From: JAVBNH01 sp031551635
GTDB lineage: Bacteria > Bacillota > Clostridia > Oscillospirales > Acutalibacteraceae
Direction: 5' to 3'
Assembly: GCA_031551635.1 (NCBI GenBank)
Contig: JAVBNH010000005.1
Coordinates: forward strand, 124,001-188,000
Length of the DNA: 64,000 bases
The notes under the pieces were generated by a model. That model ran no database searches. It saw nothing but the letters and a program-made list of their open reading frames with translations, and was not told where the DNA came from. Shown here piece by piece: positions 1 through 8,040 of this stretch (within the stretch, counting starts at the first letter, position 1; every line of letters begins with the position of its first letter). Both the position numbers and the translations under genes were made by a program.

Positions 1-2
1 AC

Positions 3-782
3 AGAAGAGGTACAATTTTCCTTGCCGTTTTCGCGGGGAAAATAGCCGGTGTATTGCTGATGAATGTCCTTGGCAGCGGTAGGGCTGTCGAGACAGTTAT
101 TTTTATAAAGGAAGAATACAGAAACAAAAGAATCGGCACCTCATTATTGCAGCTTTCAGATTTATTTAATGAAAAAGACCTGAATATCAACCGCTCATAT
201 TTCGGCTGGAAGGAAGGCACCGGGGAGCCGGGCGGCTTCCTGCTTAAAAACGGCTACTCAAAATATACAACAATAATTGAGATGGAGCGTGGAAACGAAA
301 TTCTCGAAACAGGCGATATCGAAGTCCGGCAGTACCGCGACAGCGATTATGAGGCTTGGGACGATCTGTCGGAAATGGCTTACTATAAAATGAGAGAGCG
401 CGCGGGCGTTTTCCCGCCGTATTTCTATATGTCAAATGAGAGGGAAAAACAGGAATTTCTAGAAACCAAAAATGACCGATATGTAATGCTTGAAAACGGT
501 GAAATTATCGGCGTGGGCTATATAAAGGGTAACGAGCTGAATCAGGTTGTAATCAGAAACGACAAGCAATCCCTCGGTTACGGCAGAAAATTCACAAGTC
601 TTTTAATAAATGAAATCATCTCCCGCGGAAATGATAGCGTCACACTGTCTGTAAACGAAGGGAATTTCGCGCTTGAGCTGTTCGAATCCCTCGGCTTTAA
701 AGAAAAGAAGAAACTGGTTTATTTCCAGAAGTTTTTTCCCCACGACGCGCATTTCAAAAAGCCGCTGAAGCTAGTTATTTAA
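3..782 (+). CDS. GNAT-family N-acetyltransferase, 5' end outside the window
   Basis: Probably transfers acetyl from acetyl-CoA to an unidentified amine. The frame is open back to base 3, and the first in-frame ATG (base 60) lies inside a conserved hydrophobic strand (AGKIAGVLLMNVLG), so the true start is upstream of the window. The segment FIKEEYRNKRIGTSLL is the acetyl-CoA pyrophosphate-binding loop of a GNAT fold. A second GNAT-like block (GEIIGVGYI, then SLGYGRKFTSLLINE) in the C-terminal half suggests two tandem GNAT domains, the second possibly degenerate. It converges on the CARF gene and overlaps its 3' end by 8 bases. The family is clear from the motif; the substrate cannot be named. 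Confidence 0.75.
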   Translation, partial: RRGTIFLAVFAGKIAGVLLMNVLGSGRAVETVIFIKEEYRNKRIGTSLLQLSDLFNEKDLNINRSYFGWKEGTGEPGGFLLKNGYSKYTTIIEMERGNEILETGDIEVRQYRDSDYEAWDDLSEMAYYKMRERAGVFPPYFYMSNEREKQEFLETKNDRYVMLENGEIIGVGYIKGNELNQVVIRNDKQSLGYGRKFTSLLINEIISRGNDSVTLSVNEGNFALELFESLGFKEKKKLVYFQKFFPHDAHFKKPLKLVI

Positions 783-1959
783 CCAGACCTTTCAATCTTT
801 CACAAAAATCCTTCTGCTCAATGCTGCCCTTATCAATGCAAGCTATATCCATCTCACTCATTCGTTTTATGAGGCTGGGATTATTCACGGCGGTCGATGT
901 AACAATCACCGCCTTTGCGTTATTTCCCCCGAAACGCTCAGAAAGATATTTTATCTCAAAAAGGTGAGACGGCTCAAGAACACCTGTCTTGCAGGAAATA
1001 AAAATCGGCGTTATACCCTTCATGAGAATAACATCAATCTCATTAACAGGGTCACTTTCCTCCCCCTTTTCCTCAATCCAGTCTATAACCGCGCTTATCA
1101 TCAGCTCGTCAAAAAGCTTTGTTTTATAAGCGCACAAAAGAGTGTAATACTCAAGCCATGCGCCCTTATCCTTGCATATGCGTTTTACGAGGTCATTTTT
1201 AAATTCAAAATCAATTTCGCTTTCATCGCTTCCGCCATGCCTGATAATCAACCCTTCATTAACCATTCGGTTAAAAATCCCCATATCGAGGCTCGACGAA
1301 AAGCCGCTGTTCCTCAGATTTAACGCGGAGGTATATCGCAGCTGAGCGTCATTGTCAAAAAAGTCCCTGTTTTTCGAGACAGTCTGCATATATCCAGCGA
1401 ATGCAGGCCAACGTCCCAGTGCGCTTTTCGCGATACTGATAATTTTATTCAAGTCGTCGATCGTTTCAAAATCGGAAAATTTCACCGGTTTTCTCATACT
1501 TCGTCTTATTGCGACGCCCGACATATGGAGCAGCTTATCAATACCAATCGAGCAAAAATTGAAGTCCGGAAAATTGTCGCAATTTACAAGACCGATAAAA
1601 ATCATTTTTCTCAAATCAATATAATAACACGGTATATTATTATCATTGCAAAATGACAAAGCCCCGAAAAGCATCAGCTCGCGTCCGCCGCTGAGGTCAA
1701 AACTCAGGTCATTATATTTTTCCCGCAAGCCTTCGCAAACTTTTATTACGGAAGTGATACTGTCCGCGCTGACTTCAAAAAAACCGGCAAGCTTCGTTTC
1801 GGGACAGTATTTTTTTAAGAAACGTTCAATTTCGACCTTGTTAAATTTATCGCCAAAGGCTTCGCTGTCATAAATATAAATAAGACGCTCCGGCTTCAGC
1901 ACAACAGTCGAGTAAAAATTTTTTATGACCGATTTATCAAAAATTTCAACAAGTGTCAT
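775..1959 (-). CDS. CARF-domain nuclease of the DUF1887 (Card1/Can2-like) family
   Basis: Members of this family sense cyclic oligoadenylate through an N-terminal CARF domain and cut nucleic acid with a C-terminal PD-(D/E)xK domain in type III CRISPR immunity. Seen here: the CARF signature DLSGGRELM near residue 88, and a C-terminal block with E307, I, D309 followed by SCKTG (K324). The usual Glu of the ExK motif is Ser (S322). I start at ATG 1959, 8 bases after AAGGAG; a GTG three codons upstream overlaps that ribosome site. Length 394 residues is usual for the family. No cas gene or CRISPR array is in the window, so it is a stand-alone copy as far as visible. Cyclic nucleotide binding is inferred from family, not shown. 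Confidence 0.72.
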   Translation of the reverse strand: MTLVEIFDKSVIKNFYSTVVLKPERLIYIYDSEAFGDKFNKVEIERFLKKYCPETKLAGFFEVSADSITSVIKVCEGLREKYNDLSFDLSGGRELMLFGALSFCNDNNIPCYYIDLRKMIFIGLVNCDNFPDFNFCSIGIDKLLHMSGVAIRRSMRKPVKFSDFETIDDLNKIISIAKSALGRWPAFAGYMQTVSKNRDFFDNDAQLRYTSALNLRNSGFSSSLDMGIFNRMVNEGLIIRHGGSDESEIDFEFKNDLVKRICKDKGAWLEYYTLLCAYKTKLFDELMISAVIDWIEEKGEESDPVNEIDVILMKGITPIFISCKTGVLEPSHLFEIKYLSERFGGNNAKAVIVTSTAVNNPSLIKRMSEMDIACIDKGSIEQKDFCERLKGLVK

Positions 1960-2030
1960 TATATCCACTCCTTAATAATTAAGCAATCCTGATAATTATG
2001 ACTTATTATTACCACTTTGGTTTAATATAA

Positions 2031-2060
2031 AGCCGAACACAGAAATTGTGTCCGGCTTAA
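2031..2060 (-). terminator. Rho-independent terminator of the PP2C-like gene
   Basis: On the minus strand AAGCCG, ACACA and their complements form a hairpin with one internal mismatch and a 5-base loop, followed by TTTATATT. It lies 15 bases past the stop of the PP2C-like gene. Confidence 0.6.
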
Positions 2061-2074
2061 CTCTTATTTAATAA

Positions 2075-3271
2075 TCATCCGAATTCGGAGGTTGTCGGCT
2101 CCGTAGGTCTGGCGGTAGTCGGGGCATTTGTCGTGGTTGACGCCCGGGTAGTGGTTGAAGCTCTGGTTGTGGTTGAATCCCTTGTTGTTGTGCTTCTTGT
2201 AGTTGAGTTTCTTGTAGTGGTAGCGCCGCGCGTTGTCGAGGAATTTGCTCTGGTTGTTGTTTCAGGAACGGTCGTCCCGGGTTTGGTTGTAGAGTCCGGC
2301 ACTGTTGTTCTCGGCACGGTTGTGCTTGCCACGGTTGTCGTTGCCGCTGCGGTGCTTTCGGATGTTGAATTGTTTTCCTGAGAACCCGGACCTTTTAGCT
2401 GGAAAAACAATAACACGAGCGCAGCCGCCAAAATCAGCACAAGAACACCAATCACTATGGGCATTATACTCTTTTTTTCTCCCGTGGCAGGAGCAGTGTC
2501 CTCATCCTCCATATATGTACCTATTTCGGGACTTCCGGCAGGCTCCTCAAGTCTGCTGACACTAACAGGAGGTACAGCGGCAGCCAGCTCGGGTATGACA
2601 TCAACAAGAATAACAGTAATATCGGTTTCGCTGCCCGCGGCAATAGCCGCACGGACAATCTGCTGTGAGGATTGCTTGACATTGGAGTTTTCGCCCAATA
2701 TGTCCATAATCTGGCTGTCGGAAAGATAGTCATAAATACCGGCGGAGCAAAGCAAGAAAGTGTTTGGAGCGGTAATATTATTTACACTGTAAAAATAAGG
2801 CGTGGCATAATCAATCGTATGCGAGTCAAGCGGCGCGGTTATTGTTTCAATGGAGTTTTCGGAATATCTGAAGCACTTGCCGCTGCCAAGACCTGAAATA
2901 ACAACATTGTTATCATATGCATAAAGAAGGTTGACAATAATATCATCATAATCATTCGCGAGAATTGAGACATCCTTCCTCGCGCTGTCAAAATAGCGGT
3001 TAATCGCATTGGCGTAATCGTCCCCGGACATTTTAATGTCATCGATAGCCGCTGAGAGGGCCTTCATAGCCGTAGTCGCCGAACGCGACTCTGTTCGTCC
3101 TGAGCAAACTCCCAGCACAAAGGTATTATTCAGATTCCCGAACCCCTTATAGCCCTTATCGGCATCGGCAGGTGTTAAAATTCTGCCGTTAAGGTTAAAG
3201 TTTTCACCGTTAAGATATTTTTTTTCGCCGGCTTTGGTAATCGCCACAGCCTCGGCTCTGAGCTTATACAT
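2075..3271 (-). CDS. Membrane-anchored PP2C-like protein with degenerate catalytic site and Thr-rich tail
   Basis: The first ~230 residues follow the PP2C (PPM) phosphatase pattern, with recognisable blocks NGENFNLNG, FVLGVCSGRTES, LLCSAGIYDYLSD and GSETDITVILVDV. In active PP2C enzymes these read NEDNF, DGMGG, SDG and DN(I/V)T, so the metal-binding aspartates appear replaced in all four. A single membrane helix (IMPIVIGVLVLILAAALVLL) follows, then about 95 residues of Thr/Ser/Arg-rich repeats (TTTR, STTR units) that would lie outside the cell. I start at ATG 3271, 8-9 bases after AGAGGGG, rather than the upstream TTG at 3298. The fold assignment is moderately sure. A sensor or pseudophosphatase role is inference; no partner kinase is adjacent. 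Confidence 0.6.
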   Translation of the reverse strand: MYKLRAEAVAITKAGEKKYLNGENFNLNGRILTPADADKGYKGFGNLNNTFVLGVCSGRTESRSATTAMKALSAAIDDIKMSGDDYANAINRYFDSARKDVSILANDYDDIIVNLLYAYDNNVVISGLGSGKCFRYSENSIETITAPLDSHTIDYATPYFYSVNNITAPNTFLLCSAGIYDYLSDSQIMDILGENSNVKQSSQQIVRAAIAAGSETDITVILVDVIPELAAAVPPVSVSRLEEPAGSPEIGTYMEDEDTAPATGEKKSIMPIVIGVLVLILAAALVLLFFQLKGPGSQENNSTSESTAAATTTVASTTVPRTTVPDSTTKPGTTVPETTTRANSSTTRGATTTRNSTTRSTTTRDSTTTRASTTTRASTTTNAPTTARPTEPTTSEFG

Positions 3272-3442
3272 CAATGCATTTCCCCTCTGTTTCGTCAATA
3301 TATTTTATGATTTATTTTATTCAATCCATGATTATCCATCATTCTATCATTTTCCATTTGATTCGTCAACAGATATTACGAATATGTAATAAGTTTTAAC
3401 ATATTTTTTATATTTCTTATATTATTTCAAAAAAGATAGAAC

Positions 3443-3471
3443 TTGACAAAACAGCTGTAAAAATTTAAAAT
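3443..3471 (+). promoter_or_regulatory. Sigma-A promoter of the GH5 gene
   Basis: TTGACA (3443-3448), a 17-base spacer and TAAAAT (3466-3471), 42 bases upstream of the endoglucanase start; AGAAAGG at 3494-3500 is its ribosome site. Confidence 0.75.
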
Positions 3472-3512
3472 ATAACTATAAGAAAAGCAGAATAGAAAGG
3501 ATAATCAGGTAG

Positions 3513-4670
3513 ATGAAGAAAAGAATTTTTTATGCGATTACTTCGCTGCTGGCGGTTATTGTACTTATTGTGACATCACCGCCTATAATTAGTATGCGCA
3601 TACCGAAGGATATTGAGTTTGAGTATAATGATACTTTCAGTATTGTCAGAGATATGAAAATCGGCTGGAATCTCGGGAATTCGCTCGAAGCAGGTACACT
3701 TTCGCGCGAGGGCGAGCAAATAAAGACGCTCGAAACCCAGACCGCGTGGGGGAATCCCCTTACAACTCAAGCTATGATTGACGCTGTCAAGGCGAAGGGC
3801 TTCAAAACTGTACGAATCCCTATCACATGGAATAATCATTTCGGCGGCGCTCCCGAATATACTATTGACGGCGAATGGCTCACGCGCGTTCGCGAGGTGG
3901 TTGACTACGCCTACAACAGCGGTCTTTATGTAATCATTAACATGCATCACGACGATTATAGCTGGCTTATCCCGAACCTTGACAACGAGAAAAATGTCAC
4001 TGATATTTTTACAAAGCTCTGGAAACAAATCGGTGTTGAGTTTATGAACTACGGCGAAAAGCTGCTTTTTGAATCAATCAATGAACCGCGAGTTGTCGGA
4101 AGTCTTTTTGAGTGGGCGGGCGGCACGAGAAATGACAGAGAAGTCGTCAACAGGCTCAATAAGGCTTTTGTTGAGACAATCCGCGCCATGGGAGGCAATA
4201 ACTCCGAGCGTTTTCTGATTATCCCGACCTATGCCGCATCAAAGGATTATGTCGCGCTCAAGGGCATCGAAATTCCCAATGACGAGCGTATTATTGTTGC
4301 GATTCATTCTTATTTTCCGCGGGATTTCGCAACCGACCGCAATATGAAGAAAACCAACTTCGGCAATGACAGCGACATAAATGACGTGGAGGAATTATTC
4401 GCGTCAATTTACCACTTAATAGTGTCAAAAGGAACTCCGGTGATAATGGACGAATTCGGCGCAATATTCAAGCAGAATGACAGCGACAGGGCTGCATTTG
4501 CAAAGTGCTTTGTCGAGACCGCCGCGAAATACAGCATCACCTGCTGCTGGTGGGACAACGGCGCGGTGACAGGAGAAGAAACAAAGGATTTATACGGTCT
4601 GTTTGACAGAAATACCCTCAGCTGGGCGCATGAGGCAGTCGCGGACGCATTAATTTCAGCGGCGAGATAA
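3513..4670 (+). CDS. Secreted or membrane-anchored GH5 endoglucanase (GH5_4-like)
   Basis: Predicted to hydrolyse beta-1,4-glucan or xyloglucan chains outside the cell. A hydrophobic N-terminal segment (residues 4-25) is a signal peptide or anchor. The catalytic domain fills the rest: GWNLGNSLEA at 51-60, the HH pair at 145-146, acid/base E191 in SINEPR, nucleophile E314 in VIMDEFGA, and W347. This motif set is that of retaining GH5 enzymes, closest to subfamily 4. Length 385 residues equals one catalytic module, with no dockerin, CBM or Thr-rich linker, unlike other secreted proteins here. It has its own strong promoter and a shared bidirectional terminator downstream, so it is monocistronic. 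Subfamily and exact substrate are inference. Confidence 0.88.
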   Translation: MKKRIFYAITSLLAVIVLIVTSPPIISMRIPKDIEFEYNDTFSIVRDMKIGWNLGNSLEAGTLSREGEQIKTLETQTAWGNPLTTQAMIDAVKAKGFKTVRIPITWNNHFGGAPEYTIDGEWLTRVREVVDYAYNSGLYVIINMHHDDYSWLIPNLDNEKNVTDIFTKLWKQIGVEFMNYGEKLLFESINEPRVVGSLFEWAGGTRNDREVVNRLNKAFVETIRAMGGNNSERFLIIPTYAASKDYVALKGIEIPNDERIIVAIHSYFPRDFATDRNMKKTNFGNDSDINDVEELFASIYHLIVSKGTPVIMDEFGAIFKQNDSDRAAFAKCFVETAAKYSITCCWWDNGAVTGEETKDLYGLFDRNTLSWAHEAVADALISAAR

Positions 4671-4700
4671 TGTTTTGAGAAAGTGAAAGCTTAAAAAAAA

Positions 4701-4735
4701 GGCGTTACGAAAAGTCGTAACGCCTGATTTTCAGG
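4701..4735. terminator. Bidirectional terminator between GH5 and zinc-ribbon genes
   Basis: A perfect 10-bp stem (GGCGTTACGA / TCGTAACGCC) closes an AAAG loop at 4701-4724. Eight A residues precede it (a U-run on the minus strand) and TGATTTTC follows, so it can stop transcription from both convergent genes. Confidence 0.8.
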
Positions 4736-4762
4736 ATTCAGTTATAAATTAGACAATCTAAA

Positions 4763-5044
4763 TTATGCTTCTAATTCCTTTTTCTTAGCAAAGCATTCGC
4801 TGCAAAGGACTTCACGGTCATCGCGGGGCTTAAACGGAACTTTTGCTTCGCCGCCACATGAAGAACATGTGGTAACAAACAGCTCACGCTCGCCTCTCTG
4901 AGCATTTTTGCGCGAATCACGGCAGTTTTTGCAACGCTGAGGAAGGTTCTCAAAGCCCTTTTCAGCATAGAACTCTTGCTCGCCGGCGGTGAAAGTGAAT
5001 TCCTGTCCGCACTCTTTGCAGATTAATGTTTTGTCTTCGTACAT
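4763..5044 (-). CDS. Small zinc-ribbon protein (two CxxC...CxxC sites)
   Basis: 93 residues with two apparent zinc sites: C9-x2-C12 with C38-x2-C41, and C60-x2-C63 with C81-x2-C84. The N-terminal half resembles the probable zinc-ribbon family found in many Clostridia (CKECGQEFTFTAGEQEFYAEKGF). The ribosome site GCGAGG lies 7 bases before ATG. It lies downstream of the sigH-like gene in the same direction, with a tRNA-like element between them. Function is unknown; binding to RNA or ribosomes would fit small zinc ribbons, but nothing here proves it. Confidence 0.75.
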   Translation of the reverse strand: MYEDKTLICKECGQEFTFTAGEQEFYAEKGFENLPQRCKNCRDSRKNAQRGERELFVTTCSSCGGEAKVPFKPRDDREVLCSECFAKKKELEA

Positions 5045-5073
5045 GATTTTTACCTCGCTTGAATTTTTGATTT

Positions 5074-5136
5074 GCCTCGGGACGGAATTGCACCGCCATC
5101 TTTGATTACAACGCTCTTCTTTGAGCTACACGGGCT
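5074..5136 (-). ncRNA. tRNA-like structured element upstream of the zinc-ribbon gene
   Basis: Read on the minus strand the segment has GTAGCTC, AAAGAA, GAGC, which is a tRNA-style D arm. Further on GGCGG-TGCAATT-CCGTC resembles a T arm, with G where position 55 of a tRNA is U. No convincing acceptor stem or seven-base anticodon loop pairs up. An alternative pairing is CGTTG with TGGCG around an A-rich loop. It sits in the leader of the zinc-ribbon gene, 30 bases before its start. It may be a decayed tRNA or a cis-regulatory RNA; I cannot decide which. Confidence 0.35.
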
Positions 5137-5216
5137 GATATATTTAATAGGCAAGCGCTGCCGCTTTAAAACGCGGCAAAACACTATCCTGTTAAACACG
5201 GAAGGAATCCGCTGAC

Positions 5217-5801
5217 TTAAATCTTCCTCAGCTTACGTCGCACTCTTTGTAAAGCGTTATCAACAGATTTTGCTGTGGAATCAAGTTTCTTTGCAATCTC
5301 TTCGTAACTGCAACCGGCAAGGTAAAGATAGATTACACGTTTTTCCATAACGGAAAGTTTACCGATTAGAGAGACCTTTAGTGAATCAAGCTCGTCCATT
5401 TCGATGACGATGTCCACCGGGTCATGAAGATTGTCAATTATATTATCGTCAAGCTCGCCTGAATTGTTGAGCGGCATTTGCCTGGGGCTCAGAGAAAACC
5501 TGACAAAAGAAATAATCCTGTTTGAGATGCATACCGCGGCATATGTTTTAAATGAAGCCTCCGCGGCGCTCTTGTAGGTGTGGACGGCACTCAGGAGACC
5601 GAGCATACCCTCCTGCACAAGGTCGTCAAATTCGACGCCTTCGGCACGGTATCGCAGAGCAATGGCACGCACCAGCGGGGAAAATCTTGACAAAAGAACC
5701 GAAACTGCCTTTTCGGCGTCCTCATTAATACTTTTGTTAAGCGAAGCCAAAAGCTGTTCATCCGATAATTTGCCGAAATTCGCATATTGGTGCCGGCTCA
5801 T
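5217..5801 (-). CDS. sigH: RNA polymerase sigma factor, SigH-like
   Basis: A 194-residue sigma-70 family protein. Region 2 is seen in EFDDLVQEGMLGLLSAVHTY (promoter melting and -10 recognition) and region 4 helix-turn-helix in GCSYEEIAKKLDSTAKSVDN. The size, the YRAEGVEFDDLVQEG motif and the NALQRVRRKLRK end match the stage 0 sporulation factor SigH rather than an ECF factor. ATG 5801 is chosen because GGGGGA lies 6 bases before it; the GTG codon one step upstream is too close. It is preceded by a 35-residue membrane peptide gene and followed by the zinc-ribbon gene on the same strand. Confidence in the sigma family is high, in SigH identity moderate. Confidence 0.8.
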   Translation of the reverse strand: MSRHQYANFGKLSDEQLLASLNKSINEDAEKAVSVLLSRFSPLVRAIALRYRAEGVEFDDLVQEGMLGLLSAVHTYKSAAEASFKTYAAVCISNRIISFVRFSLSPRQMPLNNSGELDDNIIDNLHDPVDIVIEMDELDSLKVSLIGKLSVMEKRVIYLYLAGCSYEEIAKKLDSTAKSVDNALQRVRRKLRKI

Positions 5802-5925
5802 CACAGTTCCCCCAGTTGCTTACACAGGAGTATGATATAACATATGATTTCATTTGTCAAGAAAAAATTTAAAAAAAGTTAATTTTCTTTAAATATTTTG
5901 CAGTAATGGGGCAAATTTAGTGATT

Positions 5926-6033
5926 TTAATGGATATGATCCAAGAAAAGAACCTGAATCGCAATTAGAATGACGCTGAGCGCCATAAGTCCGGCAAGCAC
6001 GAAAGCCAGAATTTTCACCATTTTCCTGTTCAT
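5926..6033 (-). CDS. Small single-pass membrane peptide, 35 residues
   Basis: Too short for routine ORF calls, but it has a perfect ribosome site (GAAGGAG, 5 bases before ATG 6033). The peptide begins MNRKMVK and continues as one hydrophobic helix (ILAFVLAGLMALSVILIAIQ), ending FLDHIH. Basic N-terminus plus one helix predicts cytoplasmic N-in insertion. It is about 125 bases upstream of sigH on the same strand and could share its transcript. Small proteins of this design (for example DUF4044) are common in Firmicutes; I cannot assign it to a family with certainty. Confidence 0.65.
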   Translation of the reverse strand: MNRKMVKILAFVLAGLMALSVILIAIQVLFLDHIH

Positions 6034-6050
6034 AATTCTCCTTCGGTATG

Positions 6051-6093
6051 TAAAACCGCACAGGCCGGTAATTTTCAAGCTCCGGCGGTTTTA
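6051..6093. other. Hairpin in the leader of the 35-residue peptide gene
   Basis: TAAAACCG at 6051-6058 pairs with CGGTTTTA at 6086-6093, and an inner CCGG/CCGG pairing is possible. It lies just upstream of the GAAGGAG ribosome site of the small ORF and lacks a U-run, so it looks like a 5' leader structure rather than a terminator. Confidence 0.4.
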
Positions 6094-6165
6094 GTTTCTG
6101 CAAGATTAATCTCCACTCATTATACTCATGTTTAAAGCATTTTGCAAGAAAAAGTTTAAATTATT

Positions 6166-7188
6166 TTAATTATCATTTTTTAAAATTCTCTCATCTAATT
6201 TATACTTCCTGCCCTTGTTTTCGCCGACAGGAGTTAATATGTTTAATTTTACGAATTTATTTAAATATTTTTTTGTGCTTTCCGCTCCTTTACTTGTTAT
6301 TTCCTGCGCTCTGCTGTTATCAATAATTTCATATTTAAGCAAATACTTTATAATTGGCTTCAAAACGTCCTTTTCCGTTGATGATAGTTTTTCGGTAATT
6401 ATATCGGTAAGTATATCGGTAAGCTCAATATCTTCCATTGCATCAAGAGTTTCGTTTATCGCATTAAGCATAAACTGAATAAACTTGTTTGGCGAACTAT
6501 CCCTTCGTGATTCTTCAAGAGCATTATAATAATCCTGTTGATACTTATATACAATTGTTTCAATCGGGATAAATTCAAATATACTTTTCCATTTGCTTAA
6601 AATTGTTGTTTGCCATAATCTGCCTATACGTCCGTTGCCGTCTTCAAACGGGTGAATTGTTTCAATTTCGAAATGAACAATTGCGCTTAAAATTAAAGGG
6701 TGTGTTTGTGATGATTTTGCCCATTTAAACAATTCATCTATTAACGCGTAAACAAATTGCGGTCTTGCACCCAAATGGATAACTCTGCCGTCCTCAAGAA
6801 CCCCAACATCACCATCTCTAAATCTTCCGGCTGATTTTAAGATAGATTCGGTAATATAATAATGTGCCTTTAAAAACGATTTTATATTGTATGGTTCATA
6901 ATCAGAAATTTTTTCATATGCGTTAAATGTATTTTTTACTTCCTTTATTTCGTCTGCTTTACCTATTACAATTTTACCGTTAATAACATCGGTAACCTGC
7001 TTTAAAGACAAAGTATTATTTTCGATAGCTGTTGTTGATTTTATTGTTTTAATACGATTTTGTTTTCTTAGATGCAGGTTGTTTTCTATTTTTTCATTTT
7101 CCTCTAATTTAATAACTTTTTCTGTTATTTCCGCAATTAAATTAACCATTTCGTCATTAAATATAAAGGGTAATATATTCATCTGCAT
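6166..7188 (-). CDS. Fic-domain protein (AMPylase-type), with inhibitory helix and winged-helix C-terminus
   Basis: Fic proteins usually transfer AMP from ATP to a target Ser, Thr or Tyr hydroxyl. The complete signature HPFEDGNGRIGR is at residues 179-190 (catalytic H179, N185, R187). An N-terminal motif S51-TTAIE56-NN matches the (S/T)xxxE(G/N) inhibitory helix of class II Fic proteins, so activity is probably self-inhibited. The C-terminal ~80 residues look like a winged helix (AQEITSKGAESTKKYLNKFV). ATG 7188 is chosen because AGAAAGG lies 5 bases before it. It appears to be a lone gene; the DUF4304 gene is 70 bases upstream. Target protein unknown. Confidence 0.85.
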   Translation of the reverse strand: MQMNILPFIFNDEMVNLIAEITEKVIKLEENEKIENNLHLRKQNRIKTIKSTTAIENNTLSLKQVTDVINGKIVIGKADEIKEVKNTFNAYEKISDYEPYNIKSFLKAHYYITESILKSAGRFRDGDVGVLEDGRVIHLGARPQFVYALIDELFKWAKSSQTHPLILSAIVHFEIETIHPFEDGNGRIGRLWQTTILSKWKSIFEFIPIETIVYKYQQDYYNALEESRRDSSPNKFIQFMLNAINETLDAMEDIELTDILTDIITEKLSSTEKDVLKPIIKYLLKYEIIDNSRAQEITSKGAESTKKYLNKFVKLNILTPVGENKGRKYKLDERILKNDN

Positions 7189-7257
7189 CACTGCCTTTCT
7201 GTGTTTATAACAATTATTCAAAAGAAGCCATTTAATTCTGTCATAGGTTAAAAATGT

Positions 7258-7812
7258 TTATTTTAAGTATTTCATTTTTCGCGGAGTATTGTGTTTTTCC
7301 CACCATGCATACGCAGCCTGCATCTGACGATTCACTTCATCAGCAATTACTAAAAATAATTCATCACTGAATTTTTGAACTAAAACCTCTCCATCTTTTG
7401 GAGTATACGATACCGCACGCTTTTCGCTCACAGCTTCATAAAAATCTATTTTTCTGAATATACCTGCTTTGATTTTTGAATGATAAACATCAGAATAATA
7501 AAACCATCCGTCGAATAAACCTTTTAACCTAAATCTATTACTAGTGTCGAAAACACTGATTTCATCAAAAGCCTTAAAATCTCCCGTATAAAAGTTTTTC
7601 AACTCCATATTCTGCTCATTGGGAAATATTGTCGAAATTTCAACAGTAAAAGAATTACCATACTTATTCGTCTGAAAAGCTAAAAGTTCAATTTTGTCGT
7701 CATATATTTTTTTATAGTGAGGGAATGTTCCTTTAAAACCTTTATTCAATAGATTAGGGACAACCTTTTCTTTTAATGTATTCATCATTATTTCTCTGCG
7801 TGTCAAAATCAA
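7258..7812 (-). CDS. DUF4304-like protein
   Basis: About 180 residues, soluble, with the block LNKGFKGTFPHYKKIYDDKIELLAFQ followed by a beta-rich stretch, the pattern of DUF4304 proteins of unknown function, often near toxin or polymorphic immunity genes. The start is uncertain: a TTG at 7812 abuts AAGGGG, another TTG at 7806 has better spacing, and ATG 7788 has a weaker site. It precedes the Fic gene in the same direction with a 69-base gap, so the two may be cotranscribed. No role can be given. Confidence 0.55.
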   Translation of the reverse strand: MILTRREIMMNTLKEKVVPNLLNKGFKGTFPHYKKIYDDKIELLAFQTNKYGNSFTVEISTIFPNEQNMELKNFYTGDFKAFDEISVFDTSNRFRLKGLFDGWFYYSDVYHSKIKAGIFRKIDFYEAVSEKRAVSYTPKDGEVLVQKFSDELFLVIADEVNRQMQAAYAWWEKHNTPRKMKYLK

Positions 7813-7974
7813 TTCCCCTTAAATAAAATTATATTATATATGATCCGCCGAAAAATTATATGAAACCTATTGAGCTATTTAATAATAACACAATTATAAG
7901 TAAAAGTCTACAATTAGTGATAGCAGCTATGCTAAAGTTTCTTTTATAAAAAATTAGATTATTTTTGATATTTC

Positions 7975-8003
7975 TTGACAATATTTGCTTTTTAAAGTAA
8001 AAT
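7975..8003 (+). promoter_or_regulatory. Sigma-A promoter of the comM-like gene
   Basis: TTGACA (7975-7980), 17-base spacer, TAAAAT (7998-8003). It starts the rightward housekeeping run. Confidence 0.75.
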
Positions 8004-8040
8004 AGCTTAAACAAATGTTCAAGTAAGGGTATGATAATTA

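Noticed and set aside
2133..2381. Plus-strand open frame rich in Val across the Thr-rich tail
   Set aside because: It is the reverse reading of ACC/ACA-type Thr codons and has no ribosome site.
5074..5136. A true tRNA gene
   Set aside because: The acceptor stem and anticodon loop do not form, and T-loop position 55 is G; kept only as a tRNA-like element.
5879..6103. Minus-strand open frame of 74 codons
   Set aside because: It overlaps the 35-residue peptide in another frame, has no ribosome site and a non-protein-like composition.
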